Shown piece by piece: positions 32,455 to 43,400 of a DNA stretch of 64,000 nucleotides. The notes beneath the pieces are model-generated. The model searched no databases and had not been told where the DNA came from. It saw only the letters and a program-made list of their open reading frames with translations. The stretch comes from Collybiopsis luxurians FD-317 M1 (lineage: Eukaryota; Basidiomycota; Agaricomycetes; Agaricales; Omphalotaceae), in the NCBI GenBank assembly GCA_000827265.1, contig KN834761.1:371258-435257 (forward strand), given 5' to 3'. Each line of letters begins with the position of its first letter. The stretch's first letter is position 1. The position numbers and the translations under genes were made by a program.

Positions 32455-33477
32455 CGACAGTGAGCGCGTTGAATGTGTGTGCCCCCGCTCACCGAGCGTG
32501 GCGCGGCACATTGCATATCATGTTCTCGGAAATGAAGAAACTCGAAAAACTTATTCCGCTCGTTTTGATAAACAAGATACCCTCCCGGCCACCCCTGTTC
32601 CGTTTCTGGTTTTGCAGGTTTGATGGTTCCGTTTTTTTCCCCAAAGTCAAATCACATATCTATGCGATGGTTTTCTTTCATCCTTTTTTTTTTCTCCGGT
32701 TCTCGGTTTTGGTATTCGTTGCTCGTGTATGTACTTGGTGCTCGTGGTTTTCCTCTTTCCTCGCTTTCCTCGCTTTTTTGGGGGCTATACTGGAATTCAG
32801 AAACGTAACGAGGCCTCTCCTCAGCTTTTTGCGCTGCTTTGCATCTTTTTCTGTGTTTGATCGGGGCCTCGATGGCCTTTTTTTCAGTATCAGTATCAGC
32901 ATCAGTAGGTCAAGTACTTATTAGGTTAGTTGCACCTAAGAGTTGGAGCTAATGTTTGACACGGAGGCTGAGTCTAAAGGTTTGATTTGATATGGAGGGG
33001 AAAGCGTACATATATCCATAGTACATACATACTCTATCTAAGTATACAGAATATACAGGTTACTTGTGTGTACCTTCGAGTTGAGTGCTGAGGGACTGTC
33101 GATCCGGGGGATTGTTGGAGTAGAACTCGGATTATTTTTGAGTTTCTTTTAGGTGATTTTGCCTTACGGGGCGAGGAGAATTACAAGGGAAGAAATTAGG
33201 TTAAAGGAAGTAACTGACTTGGAAATACTTGTAAGGGGCATTCAACGCATCAACGAAAGGCTGCATTAAGTGTTATGGATAACTTGAGCGCGTATATACC
33301 TGAATTTCTCCTTCCGTTCTATCTGGACGAGTATAAACTAAATAGTCCATACGTGAATCGAGCAAAACACACATACATGATGACAAAATCGTGGTCCGAA
33401 CGCGAACGGGGTGAGCGCGTTGACTGAGCAACTCCTCACATGACCTCGAAATCCCTTTCGTTCCTACCACCATCACG
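32455..33477. repeat. AA14-downstream / METTL16-upstream spacer, copy of the intact gene
   Basis: Aligns with 13030-14121 almost end to end and leads directly into the intact METTL16-like gene, so the real promoter of that gene must be in this segment. It contains the repeated CGAACGCGAACGG and GAGCGCGTTGACTGAGC blocks just before the start. Confidence 0.7.
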
Positions 33478-35439
33478 ATGCACCCACGAAATATCTACCG
33501 CGAAGGGATCGATTTTGTTTCGCTTTCAAACGATTTTTTGCCATTGAAGAAATAGTAAGTGTATGACGGCCAACTTCGCAGACAGCTCGGTTGATCATTG
33601 TAGCCTAGATACACATAGTACGATTGACTTCAAGAACCAGGACGCTCAAAGGTGCCTCAATTCAAAGGGGAAATCGAACAATAACTTACATAGTCAATGC
33701 AGATGCTTGACAGAAGCTTTACTTTATCGTGACTTTGGGTTGACTATCCAGCTCCCTTCTGACAGGCTTTGTCCTCCTGTACGTGCTGCAGCGGATTTTT
33801 TCTTTCGTTCTTCTTCAGCTCTTTGATGCTAATTTAGGTCCCAAATAGGTTCTTTAAATTGTTTGGGAGACTCTTCGTTGCTCTAAGGGTGCTTCAGGCT
33901 TAATTACGTTCTTTGGATTCAAGATATTGTTTGTTCTTCTCGTCATCTCGAAGAGGACAATATGTTGGCTGTTTGTGGAATTGATATGTACGTGCATGAC
34001 TGATGATCCTGTTCTGCCGCTGACGGTTCTATAGCGGTACAGGCGCGTCTGCAATCTATCCGTTACTGGGCTGCGCAATAGGAAAGTCGTGGAATTTTGT
34101 GGCATCTGGTACGTTTATAGCTAGAGCTTTTTCATGAGTCTCTAATGTCTCCGAGTAGAAATAGACCCTGGCTCCTTCGGCCACGCTCAAAGGAATATAT
34201 CAGTCAATAATCTCAATGAGCGAATCCAGCTAGTTCAGCCTAGTCCAACATCCCCAATCCTCGCCCCCTTATTCCTTTTTGAGGAAACAACGTAGGTTTC
34301 TCCCAACATTCTTGCAGTGAAGCCCGTCTGATTGCTCCCTGCAGTTTCGAATTCACTATGTGCAATCCTCCATTTTACAGTAGTGTTGAAGACGTAGCCC
34401 GATCTACTGAGGCGAAGCAGTTTGGTCCTAACGCTGTGCGTGTACCCGAGGTTATATCCTTGAGGATCTATTGCTGATTAGACGATGGTGTTCAGGTTTG
34501 CACGGGAGCAGAAGTCGAGATGATCACCCCGGGTGGCGAATCAAGTTTTGTTGGACAGATGGTTGAAGAGAGTTTGAAAACGCGGGAACGTTGTAGGCGA
34601 GTCTATTACTTAGCCCTAGTATGTCAAGGAATGTCTTACGTATGTCGAAGATGGTACACATCGATGCTAGGCAAATTGGCTTCCGTAGAGCAAATTGTAG
34701 ATATCCTGAAATCCCACGAGGTATGAAGCTCTATTGTGCCTTCACGTTCTTTTTATTCTGGGTGTCTTTTAGATTGAAAACTACATCGTTACCGAGTTTG
34801 TTCAAGGCCAGACGCGTCGGTGGGCTATAGGCTGGTCTTTTCATGATATCCGATTGCCGGATGTGAGCACTAGACGTTTATCTCCCCGAAACCCACTAAC
34901 ACCGGATACAGGATATCTCCCGCATTGAACATCCAAACCCGGCCATTGCGAAATGCTTACCGGGTCACAACAATGTCCTTCAGCCAGTTTCCGTAACATC
35001 CAAGTCCGCACTTGCAGATACCCTCAGAAACGTTTTATCATCTATCAAGGGTGTGGCTGTTCACAACCGGAGTGCTACCAACCGGGATCTCAGTGATGTT
35101 GGTGACGCGCCGATGGAAGTTGACAGTGAAGTTGTTTCGGAATTCATTGTATCCGCTCAGCGTGACACGTGGTCGCGGAGTGCACGTCGACGCCAGAGAA
35201 ACGAAGATCTGGTCGTGGAGCCTACAGGTCCTGCTGTGTCTTCCATCCCACCCATATCCTTCAAAGGCTCTTGCCTGATAGTCTCCATTTGCATCAAAGA
35301 TCCTCAGCCACCGGCTGTGACGTTTGGGAGCCGTAAGCAATCTGGATTCCTTGTAGAGTTTTGTTGGAGAAAAGGCTGGGATCGGAATCTGTTTGATAGC
35401 TTTTGTAGTCATGTCAGTCGAAAGGTCTCACGATTATAA
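33478..35439 (+). CDS. METTL16-like RNA N6-adenosine methyltransferase, intact copy (462 aa)
   Basis: Twelve exons splice in frame to 462 aa: 33478-33554, 33604-33651, 33703-33778, 33838-33848, 33898-33987, 34035-34108, 34159-34291, 34345-34435, 34496-34596, 34651-34720, 34773-34862, 34912-35439. It begins [13 protein letters not shown], as METTL16/DUF890 proteins do. Motifs in order: [18 protein letters not shown] (about 50-67), the SAM loop GIDIGTGAS (98-106), the catalytic NPPF (177-180, context MCNPPFY), [18 protein letters not shown], and [17 protein letters not shown]. The C-terminal third is basic (RRRQRNED), with a conserved [15 protein letters not shown] near the end. Family members methylate U6 snRNA and MAT mRNA hairpins in the nucleus. 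Exon 4 is only 11 nt, and the intron after exon 9 appears to be GC-AG. It is the only copy here with NPPF and no break. Confidence 0.88.
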
Positions 35440-36590
35440 CTAATCTGTAGTGGCGTCCTTGCTTCAGTTGTGCCTTCTTCGTAGTTCTCTGACGAGTCGT
35501 TACTTCTTTACAATAAATTGAAAGTACCGTCCGAGATAACTACATGGTCGAAGATTATTAATATGAGGAATCAAATGGATGCACCGACACATTGGTAGAT
35601 GAACACTTAATGGCAGTCCTTTCAGTGCCCCCGGCCGCTCATGACACAGATCAGGGGTGCACCGATAACGAAGAAGAAAACAGAAATTGGATCAGTATTC
35701 CCATATCAACCACTTTCATGGGTGATAACCGTATGAGGCGAGGAGAATTATAAGGGATAAAGGAATTAACTAACCTAGTAATTCTTGTAAACACTTGCTT
35801 TCGTTGTACTAAGGGTTCAATAAAGGCTAGAGAAGTTTTTTACTTTCCATGGGTGCGTGCATACGTGAATTTTAATTTTTCATTCCAACTGTACGTGTAT
35901 ACTGTAAACTAGATAGGCCATACGCGGCTCGAGCGAAACAATTTTGAACCATCGTATCACCGATAATGTGAGCGATACCAATTCTGGACAAGACTTTGAG
36001 TGCGCGCCGTATACACGATCGCAAAATTGTGGGCCAAACTAAGTGAATGCATGGACTGAGCAACACCTCTTCAAAAGGAGAGTGTTGTGTCACCACTCAA
36101 GTAGCTTTCAGCAAAGTTTTATACTGATTGTACACATCTACATAACTTGAAAACAATTAATGTAAAAAGAAAAACCAACTGAAGAGACCAATATTTGACA
36201 CTGCATAGCACTAAGCAACTGTCCGGCGAGCAAGCCCCCCGGGCAACGCCATCTCATAATCGCAGTGATGGATAGCTACGAGCGAATATCTGTCTCTGCC
36301 ACTGGCAGCCGTTGCTTGATGACCCTGTAACGTATTTAAGATACTTTGTAAGCTTTTAGGTTCATAAAACCATATAGTCCTTTGAGCATTAGAGTCCGCA
36401 GAGCCCGGAGTCTTCTACTACCTTTCACCTTCATGTTGTTAGCTGACATTCAGATTGTCACCAATGGGTAACAATCTGTTGACTTTGCCATTGAATGACA
36501 AATGTACTGAGCAGTAATTTCTAGCCTTCGCTGTGATTACTTGCACATTCCTCCCATAAGTTCGTTGTTTTTAGTATTTACCCTCACCTT
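35440..36590. other. METTL16 downstream sequence and spacer relic
   Basis: 35440-35660 matches sequence downstream of the other METTL16 copies (TCCTTTCAGTGCCCC, ATGACACAGATC). 35720-36090 is another decayed piece of the METTL16 upstream region (GGCGAGGAGAATTATAAGGG). No seven-TM gene follows, unlike the other units. 36100-36590 holds nothing recognised. Confidence 0.55.
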
Positions 36591-37790
36591 TTTCTTAATG
36601 CCGAAGAGTGTCAATCTCTAGCGCTTCTTTTTTATGATCATATTCTTGCTTTCAGTACGTTCGATCACAGCCTATCTTCTCCTCTTGTTGTCTCCTTGTA
36701 TCTAATCACATCCACCAGAAACAGAGACCAAGTATCTATGGAAAAGGCAGCTCAACAACAGCATGTATCTGTTTTTCTTTCATCGATACTTCAATGCCAT
36801 TGCAACCACCATCAATTTCGTGACAGTCTTTGGTAATTTACCTGTAAGGTTCGCACTTCCCCATCTTAGAATCAAGACAGCCATATTGATCTGAGAATAT
36901 AACAGCTGCAAGACACTGAAGGAATTTAGAGAGGGCATATTGATAGTTACACAAGTTGTGGTACTGGGTAAGGAGTCCGATACTCGCCTGTTATCTGGTT
37001 AATCACAAAATCACAGTTATCATGACCTTGCGCATATATGCCCTGTACGGGTGCAATAAACGGCTTCTGTTCCTTTTACTAACAGTTATTGCAGTTGGGA
37101 GTTGCGTCGCCATTGTAAGATTGTTTATTCATGGATGGCTATACCCAATTTTCATCCGACCCAGGTCATGACATTCACTGCGCACCTTAATTCACAACTT
37201 TCATTGGCCTCTGGCACTGCAAGAACATGTTCAGTCGAGCTCGATTCTAATGGGTAAGGGAGATCAGATATCGTACTATACAAATGATTGTTAACGAGAG
37301 GAGAAACGTAGCGCTTCCCGTACGTCCTCGCGTTTCCTCTTGATATGCTTTGATTAGAATCGATTATCCAGGCGAAGCGGTCGCTTGGATAGTTATTTTT
37401 ACCTACGATGCTTTGCTCTTTGGGCTTTCAATGCATAATGCTTTCAAGACCAGACAGGAGCTTCGCATAATCCAGGCCATGTTCAAGGATCGAGCATGTC
37501 TCAAAGCAATCCTGCTTCGCGATGGTAAGTAATTTATGCTTATTGAAACCTGAATTAAATTAACCGATGCTTGTCTCAGGAGCGGTATATTTTGGGTGAG
37601 CACTTATATATAGTGCAAAAGACTATCATCTCATTTGTTACTGTTGAGCATGATGGCAGGGCTGAATCTGGCAAATATCTTATCATTTTATGCAAGTCCT
37701 GTATATTATTGTATGGGATCAAAGCTGAGTTCATTTAACAGTTACTGGAGGTATGGTGTCTTTCCCTCGGCAGAAGTTCAACGACGAACA
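36590..37790 (+). CDS. DUF6533-type multi-pass membrane protein (start not resolved)
   Basis: The reading FYDHILAF joins across an intron to TETKYLWKRQLNNSM, the DUF6533 signature (YDxxLxF...E..YxWKR). Then come RYFNAIATTINFVTVFGNLP, a TLRIYALYGCNKRLLFLLL helix, a segment WIVIFTYDALLFGLSMHNAFKTR, LLRDGAVYFG, and GLNLANILSFYASP. These are the usual blocks of this large Agaricomycete membrane family of unknown function. I could not find a convincing start codon or the last exon, so the gene may be degraded. It differs from the RPRQIAF seven-TM family elsewhere in the window. Confidence 0.55.
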
Positions 37791-38232
37791 TTTATCAGGA
37801 CTGCATGAGAGGCGGACTGGCCCCCCTTACAAGCAGGTAAGAGTTTAATGAAGCTCTTTCCATAAATCCTCATAGATTCCATACAAGTATCTCGGTGATT
37901 TTGGTGTCCCGAATGTTGCTCAACTTGCATCAAGTAGCAGATACTGGGATCTACTCCAGTCAAACGGTTTCTGGACGTGAAACTGTCGGGATCGGTATTG
38001 TATTCCAGAGTAGTCGGGATCTTGATTATTATCAGGACAACAATGATGCATAGGCAATCTTTTTGGTGGAAGAAACTTTGGACTGAGGACTCTGAGGTTC
38101 AATAGTCTCCTGTAAGCAGACCACGATACACACTGAGGAGGTGCGTCGAAGCTGCCTTGTGGGAAGAGAAGTTGTAGTAATATCTCTCAATGTGAGCCTC
38201 GATTAGGATGGACCCGACTCCCTTTACACGTA

Positions 38233-39313
38233 GTGAACACAGTCATGAATTGGAAGCAAGGGTTGGCAAATGATGCCGCTGCTGAATTTTTCGGATCAAA
38301 AGCAGACAGAATGTGGGAGTCAAGTCAAGATGATATACCGGAGAAGCGAGCCAAAGCAATGGAGACAATTAAGAGGGCAGCTGAACCTTTGAAAAGTGCC
38401 GAATGGGGCAGGGTCGGTAATTGAGGCGATCAATCTAGTCAAGCACAAAATCCAGCAGGTAACGACCGGTCAGAAGGAGGCCTTTACATGAGTCATCAAA
38501 GAGAGTAGAGGGATGATCAACGAAGAGATTCAAAAGCTCGAGAAAGCGGTCAAGGTAGTGTCGCCGCGGCTCGGCTAGCCGCAAGTCGACTCACCTAGCC
38601 GCGGCTCTCACGCTCAGCCGGCTCGATAGCCGGAATGAGCCGACTTGAAAAAGCTTTAGCCGACTTGAGCTGGAGTCAAGCCGACTTCAAGCTGGCTAGC
38701 CGGATGCAAAAAGCCCTTCAAAATCAACGTAGAATACTTCTACAATGATTGTGGAATACAATAAGGGCGCAAGTGAACAAAAAGTATGGGGTGCTAAGCC
38801 TCGAATGAGCGTTTAGCGGATGCTGTGGACCGACGTAGTTACGTTGCCTGATGTAATGACGTGAGTGACGTGTAACGTGGCGAAATTCTCTCAAATTGGC
38901 CTGTAATTTGAATGCAGTCTCAAAATGCGAGTTGATTAAAAGTTGTAGCTGTATTTTTTGCAGGAAAGTACTTTGGTACACATATTAAATATCCATGCAG
39001 TTTTCGGTAGAAGCAAAGACTACTGCAAGAAACGGTTCAGTGAACCAGAAGATGAAATGTGAGATCTGAAGTGAATTTTTGGATGATTGTAAGGCGATTG
39101 ACAGTCGAGCCGGTAGGAGTCGACTGTGAGCCAGCTCCAAGCTGCGACATTCAGCTTGGAGCCGTGGGAAGCTGGCTCGCCCGCCGGCTGACCGGCTCGG
39201 CTCCAGCCCCTGATCGGCTCCGGCTATTTATTCGCGAGCCGCGGCAACACTAGGTCAAGGAGTTGGAGGAGGAGGCGATCAAGGCGGTGAGGACCGCTGC
39301 ACTACCACCTGCT
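38233..39313 (+). pseudogene. coiled-coil protein gene disrupted by a hAT MITE
   Basis: The frame from MNTVMNWKQGL runs through a Lys/Glu/Ala-rich helical segment (FGSKADRMWESSQDDIPEKR). After a frame change or intron near 38410 it reads INEEIQKLEKAVK at the insertion site. Beyond the 697-bp element it resumes in phase as KELEEEAIKAVRTAALPPA. The last block matches the AAVRRAALPPA block of the gene at 50114-50713. Function unknown. The insertion adds stops, so this allele should be dead unless the element is spliced out. Confidence 0.55.
38556..39252. mobile_element. hAT-type MITE, 697 bp, with 8-bp target duplication
   Basis: Terminal inverted repeats TAGTGTCGCCGCGGCTCG (left) and TAGTGTTGCCGCGGCTCG (right, reverse-complemented) differ at one base. 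Identical 8-bp flanks GGTCAAGG lie at 38548-38555 and 39253-39260. Repeated AGCCGAC/GCCGGCT motifs fill the subterminal regions. No transposase frame. TIRs starting TAG and 8-bp duplications are the hAT superfamily pattern. Confidence 0.88.
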
Positions 39314-39481
39314 TCAAATGTTTGCTCTGATTACTCCTCGACATTTGTGTACATGTCCTGGTTCCCGACGATCGTGTCTTCACTGACAAAATTTACAAGA
39401 TACTATTCCATGGTCACATTCCGTGTTCGGTATTCCGATCTGAGAAGGAACATATTGCATGTGAAAAGGGATACTGTGTCC

Positions 39482-39811
39482 TGTAGAACTAAGTAAATTA
39501 TCTCAGTCGTAAAGGGGAACAACTGATTTATACCTGTAGAACTAAGTAAATTATCTACAGAAGAATAAGTAAACTGAGAAACATATAAGTATGAGATCAC
39601 ACACCTCAGTCGTAAAGGGGAACAACTGAGGTGTGTCGGTCGCCTACAGTACGGTTATAAGTAATTGAGGTAATAGTAATTAGCCCATAGGCTGTGCATC
39701 GTACAGAGGAAAAGAGATAAAGAGAGAGGAAAAGATTACCCATTGGAGTCAGCCGACGGGCTATATAGAAGGAAATGTCAAAGCACATACTACGGACCAC
39801 CTTTCTCAACA
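39482..39811 (-). repeat. copia 3' LTR
   Basis: 330 bp, the same length as the partner LTR. All three differences (39648, 39666, 39687) read CA or TG here where the 5' LTR reads CG. Confidence 0.95.
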
Positions 39812-39822
39812 CTCCCCCTGGT
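39812..39822 (-). other. copia polypurine tract
   Basis: ACCAGGGGGAG immediately precedes the 3' LTR in element orientation, the usual plus-strand primer position. Confidence 0.75.
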
Positions 39823-40100
39823 CCGTAGATAGCTGATCCGGTAAAGCCAATGCAAAAAACCCTGATATGTGTCGTAGACTGTTTTGCAAAGGCTAGCGAT
39901 AGGCCTTTGGTCATGTGCTGTGACTCATCCAGCACACTATATCTGAAAAGTCACATGCTCAGATTGCTCGAAATCTGTTTTGCAAAATGACCTGATTACT
40001 CAATTTGGAAAAAATTAAAATAGCTTATATCTCAAGAATGAGGCACTGTGGGAAAAAACTGAGACCCCCCCCCCCTTATAATTTAATGGACTATATACTT

Positions 40101-40255
40101 GAACCCCTAAACCCTAACCCAACCCCTAACCCAACCCCTAACCCAACCCCTAACCAACCCTAACCTCCTAACCCAACCCCTAACCAACCCTAACCTCTAA
40201 CCAACTCTAACCCTTAACCTACCCTAACCCCTAACCAACCCTAAACCCTAACCTA
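40101..40255. repeat. interstitial telomere-like array
   Basis: Irregular repeats of CCCTAA, CCCCTAAC and CCAACCCCTAAC type over about 155 bp, reading as the C-rich telomere strand on plus. The fungal telomere unit TTAGGG is the nearest match, but units vary between about 6 and 13 nt. It is internal and flanked on both sides by the inverted repeats, so it is not a chromosome end. Confidence 0.85.
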
Positions 40256-40298
40256 AGTTCCTCCTAAGGTTTGGCAATGTTTCGGACACCTCTCTAGT

Positions 40299-40328
40299 GT
40301 TAGGGTTAGCACTTGTGCTAACCCTAAC
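40299..40328. repeat. perfect hairpin of telomere-repeat sequence
   Basis: GTTAGGGTTAGCAC, two bases, then its exact complement GTGCTAACCCTAAC. Flanking CACCTCT/AGAGGTG extends the stem with a small bulge. Confidence 0.85.
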
Positions 40329-40484
40329 AAGAGGTGCCCTCAACATTGCTTTATCTGTGTTTTGCAAAACAACATGCTGGCTCATCACTGTGAGTGTCAG
40401 ATGAGTCATGGCACATGACCAAAGGCCTATCGCTAGCCTTTGCAAAATGGTCTATGACACATATCAGGGTTTTTTGCATTAGCT

Positions 40485-43400
40485 TTACTGGATCTGGTGC
40501 CGTAGACTACCTTCATTCAATCCCAAGGCCTCCACAAAGGCTTCATGCATTGTCCGTCCCAGTGCCTTCGTCAGTCCGTCCGCTACATTATCCGCTGTCC
40601 ACACTTCACTAACTGTCAACTCCCCACTCTCTACTCGTTCACACACGTAGTGTGCTTTTGTATCGATATGCTTCACCAGCTGCTGCTTCCGGCCGTTGTG
40701 AGCAAGAGAAACAGCACCAAAGTTGTCGCATAGGAGTCCTACAGGGCTCTTCAGAGTAAGATCAACTTCCCGCATAAAAGTTGACAGCCAGATCCCTTGC
40801 TGTGCCACTCGTGCAAGTGCCACATATTCGGCTTCTGTAGATGACAATGCCACAAATGGCTGGCATTTTGAACTCCAGGATATTGGTGCACCAGCCATGT
40901 AAAAGACGTATCCAGAGGTTGACCGTCGGGTATCTGTACATGTCGCGTGGTCAGAATCAACAAACCCAATCGGCTGGAGATCCTCCCCCGCAATGGGAAA
41001 TTTGCTCTTCGGCGGCGCATAGGTAACAGAGTAATGTAGGGTGTTGCGGATATATCCAATCAGCCATAGTAGACATTCCCAATGTTCACATCCGGGGTTT
41101 GCCTGGAATCTTGCAAGGTACCCAGTGGCAAATGCCAAGTCAGGGCGAGACCAAGCTTGCCCCCACAGCGCTGATCCCAATAGTGGACGGTACGGTTTAT
41201 CAGCCATGAAGACACGGTCTTCGAGGGGTAGCGGATTCGGAGCAGGTGTAAGATTTTGTTGAATATTTGGGGGGAGTGGAGTATGGCGTAGGGTAGTGTG
41301 TTGTAAGTCAAAGTGCTCAAGCATACATTTGAAGAACGCCTTTTGAGAGAGTGTAATGGAGCCCCGATGCGGGTCATGGAATAACTGACAGCCTAGGAGC
41401 GTCTCATTCTTCACTTCACCTGATTCAAATGTTCATCTCATCTCCTCCACAATCACCTCCTTGTGTCCCTCAGTGCCTCCATAAATGTCATCGCCATAGG
41501 TACCGTGTACCGTATACTTCCTGTCCTCCCGTCTCCATTGTATTGATGCATTGGCCTTTGACGTATGATACCCATTCATTTCCAGCTCCCTTCTGAGAGT
41601 GTCCTGCCAATCATGGGATCCCTGTCGCAAACCATAGATAGACTTCCGCAACTTGCACACCAGATGTTCCTGTCCATTCTTCACAAATCCTTTCGGTTGT
41701 TCCATGTAGACATCGTGTGATATGGGACTGTTCAGGAAGGCGGCTTTAAAGTCAATATGAAAGAAGGACAATTTGAGAATGATGATTATGGCAATAATGA
41801 TTCGCATGGATTCTAGTTGTGCAATGCCACCGTATGTTTCTTCAAAGTCTTGGCCATAAACCTGTGTAAATCCCTGAGCTACCCAGTGTGCTTTCCTTTT
41901 CAAAACTTCCCCAGTCGGACCCCACTTTATGGCATATACCCAATGCCCCTTTGTAAGGTTTGCTCCCAGAGGTAAAGCGACCAGGTCCCAGCATCCCTTC
42001 TCCAGCAGTGTCTCGTATTCTGTTTTCATCGCCGGCATCCAGAGACTGGAATTTTTCATTGCCTGTTGGTATGATTTTGGTACGTAAAGGCTGTCATTGG
42101 TTGATGCGAATGCCCAGGGATTATTGGTGATAGAGCAGAATGCAGTCGGAGTGTTTCGGACAATGGATGCGAATGTTTTTGGCTTCAACAGTGAGTTGTC
42201 AATTCGAGTACTCTTGTTCCACCCCATCTTGCGTCGAACAAGTGCATCAACATTCAAGTTGCCTTGTGCACGCTTTCGAAGTGTCCAGCTTGGAGTTGGA
42301 GTCGGGGTAGTCGACCGTGATGGAGTATCTGGAGGTAGGTGATCTGTAGGTGTGGATGGGGTAGGTGCTATGGACTGAGGAGGATGTGTCGGGGTTGGTG
42401 GGGATGCAGCGGTGTCTTCTGATTCATTTGAATTCCCCGGCATTGTGTCATCCTCAGGATCAACAGCGCTGTCAAACCTTAATTCGGTTGACTCATTGAC
42501 CAACTCCCTTGTCCTTTTTGCTCCACCTTCCTCGAAATGCACATCCCTCGACTCACAAATTGTTCTCTGCTCTGGCACCCATACTCTATATCCCCTCCTT
42601 CCCAAGTAGCCCAAAAGTCTTCCTTTCACTGCCTGTCTTCCCAATTTACTGTCCGTATGGATACTCGGGAGTTTTGCCCAGCAGTCACAACTGAAGGGTC
42701 TCAGGTGCAAGATGTCCTGCCTTTTCTTTGACCATATCTCCATGGGAACTTCATCAGGGAATTGCGCAGTTGGGACAAAGTTGTCGACATAGATGAATGT
42801 GTTGGCAGCTTCTGCCCAGAATGATGGAGGGAACTTGGAGTCTTCAAGTTCGGTGCATACGCCTTCAATAACAGTTCAATTTCTGCGCTCTGCCATACCA
42901 TTAGCTGCTGAAGAATACGGTGTGACCCTTTCAATAAGGATTCCATGATCACTGCAGTAAGATTCCATAACCAAATTGTCAAACTCACCTCCACCATCTA
43001 TCCTGATAATGCGGAGACGACAATCCATCTGTTGCTCAGCCATGACGCGGTATTTGTGGAACGATTTGAGCGTTGTATTTGCTCGTTTGTCGGGTAGGAA
43101 ATATGGAACCCTGACTGCCGATCTACCATCTGTACACAGCATCATGTACAGCGCTCCCCCTCGGCTCTTTGTTCGTGCGGGCCCCCACAAGTCAAGGTGT
43201 ACACATTCCAACACTTCCGTTTCATGCATCACTTTCTCGTCGAATGGACGTCGCGTCGCTTTTCCATACAGGCAAGCTTCACACATTCCGACCACTCTTT
43301 TTGATGTGATCTGTAACCCATCTACTAGTTTTCGATTTGCCATACGGAGTATCCTTGGAATAGCAACATGCGCAAGCCTTCAGTGCCACATTAGGATGTC

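Larger units (their letters stand above)
39835..40494. mobile_element. foldback/TIR element with telomere-like core, nested in the copia 3' end
   Basis: About 95-bp terminal inverted repeats (39835-39930 and 40400-40494) match with roughly seven differences, beginning GATCC[G/A]GTAAAGC. Between them are a C run (40064-40075), an irregular CCCTAA array and a hairpin. No open frame. The element lies between the end of pol and the copia PPT. Confidence 0.8.

Noticed and set aside
34281..34344. In-frame TAG in the intact METTL16-like gene at about 34292
   Set aside because: It lies in a 53-nt GT-AG intron (34292-34344) whose removal joins EETT to [10 protein letters not shown] in frame.
40101..40255. 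A true chromosome end
   Set aside because: Flanked on both sides by inverted repeats and by copia sequence, with genes continuing to both sides. The units are irregular.
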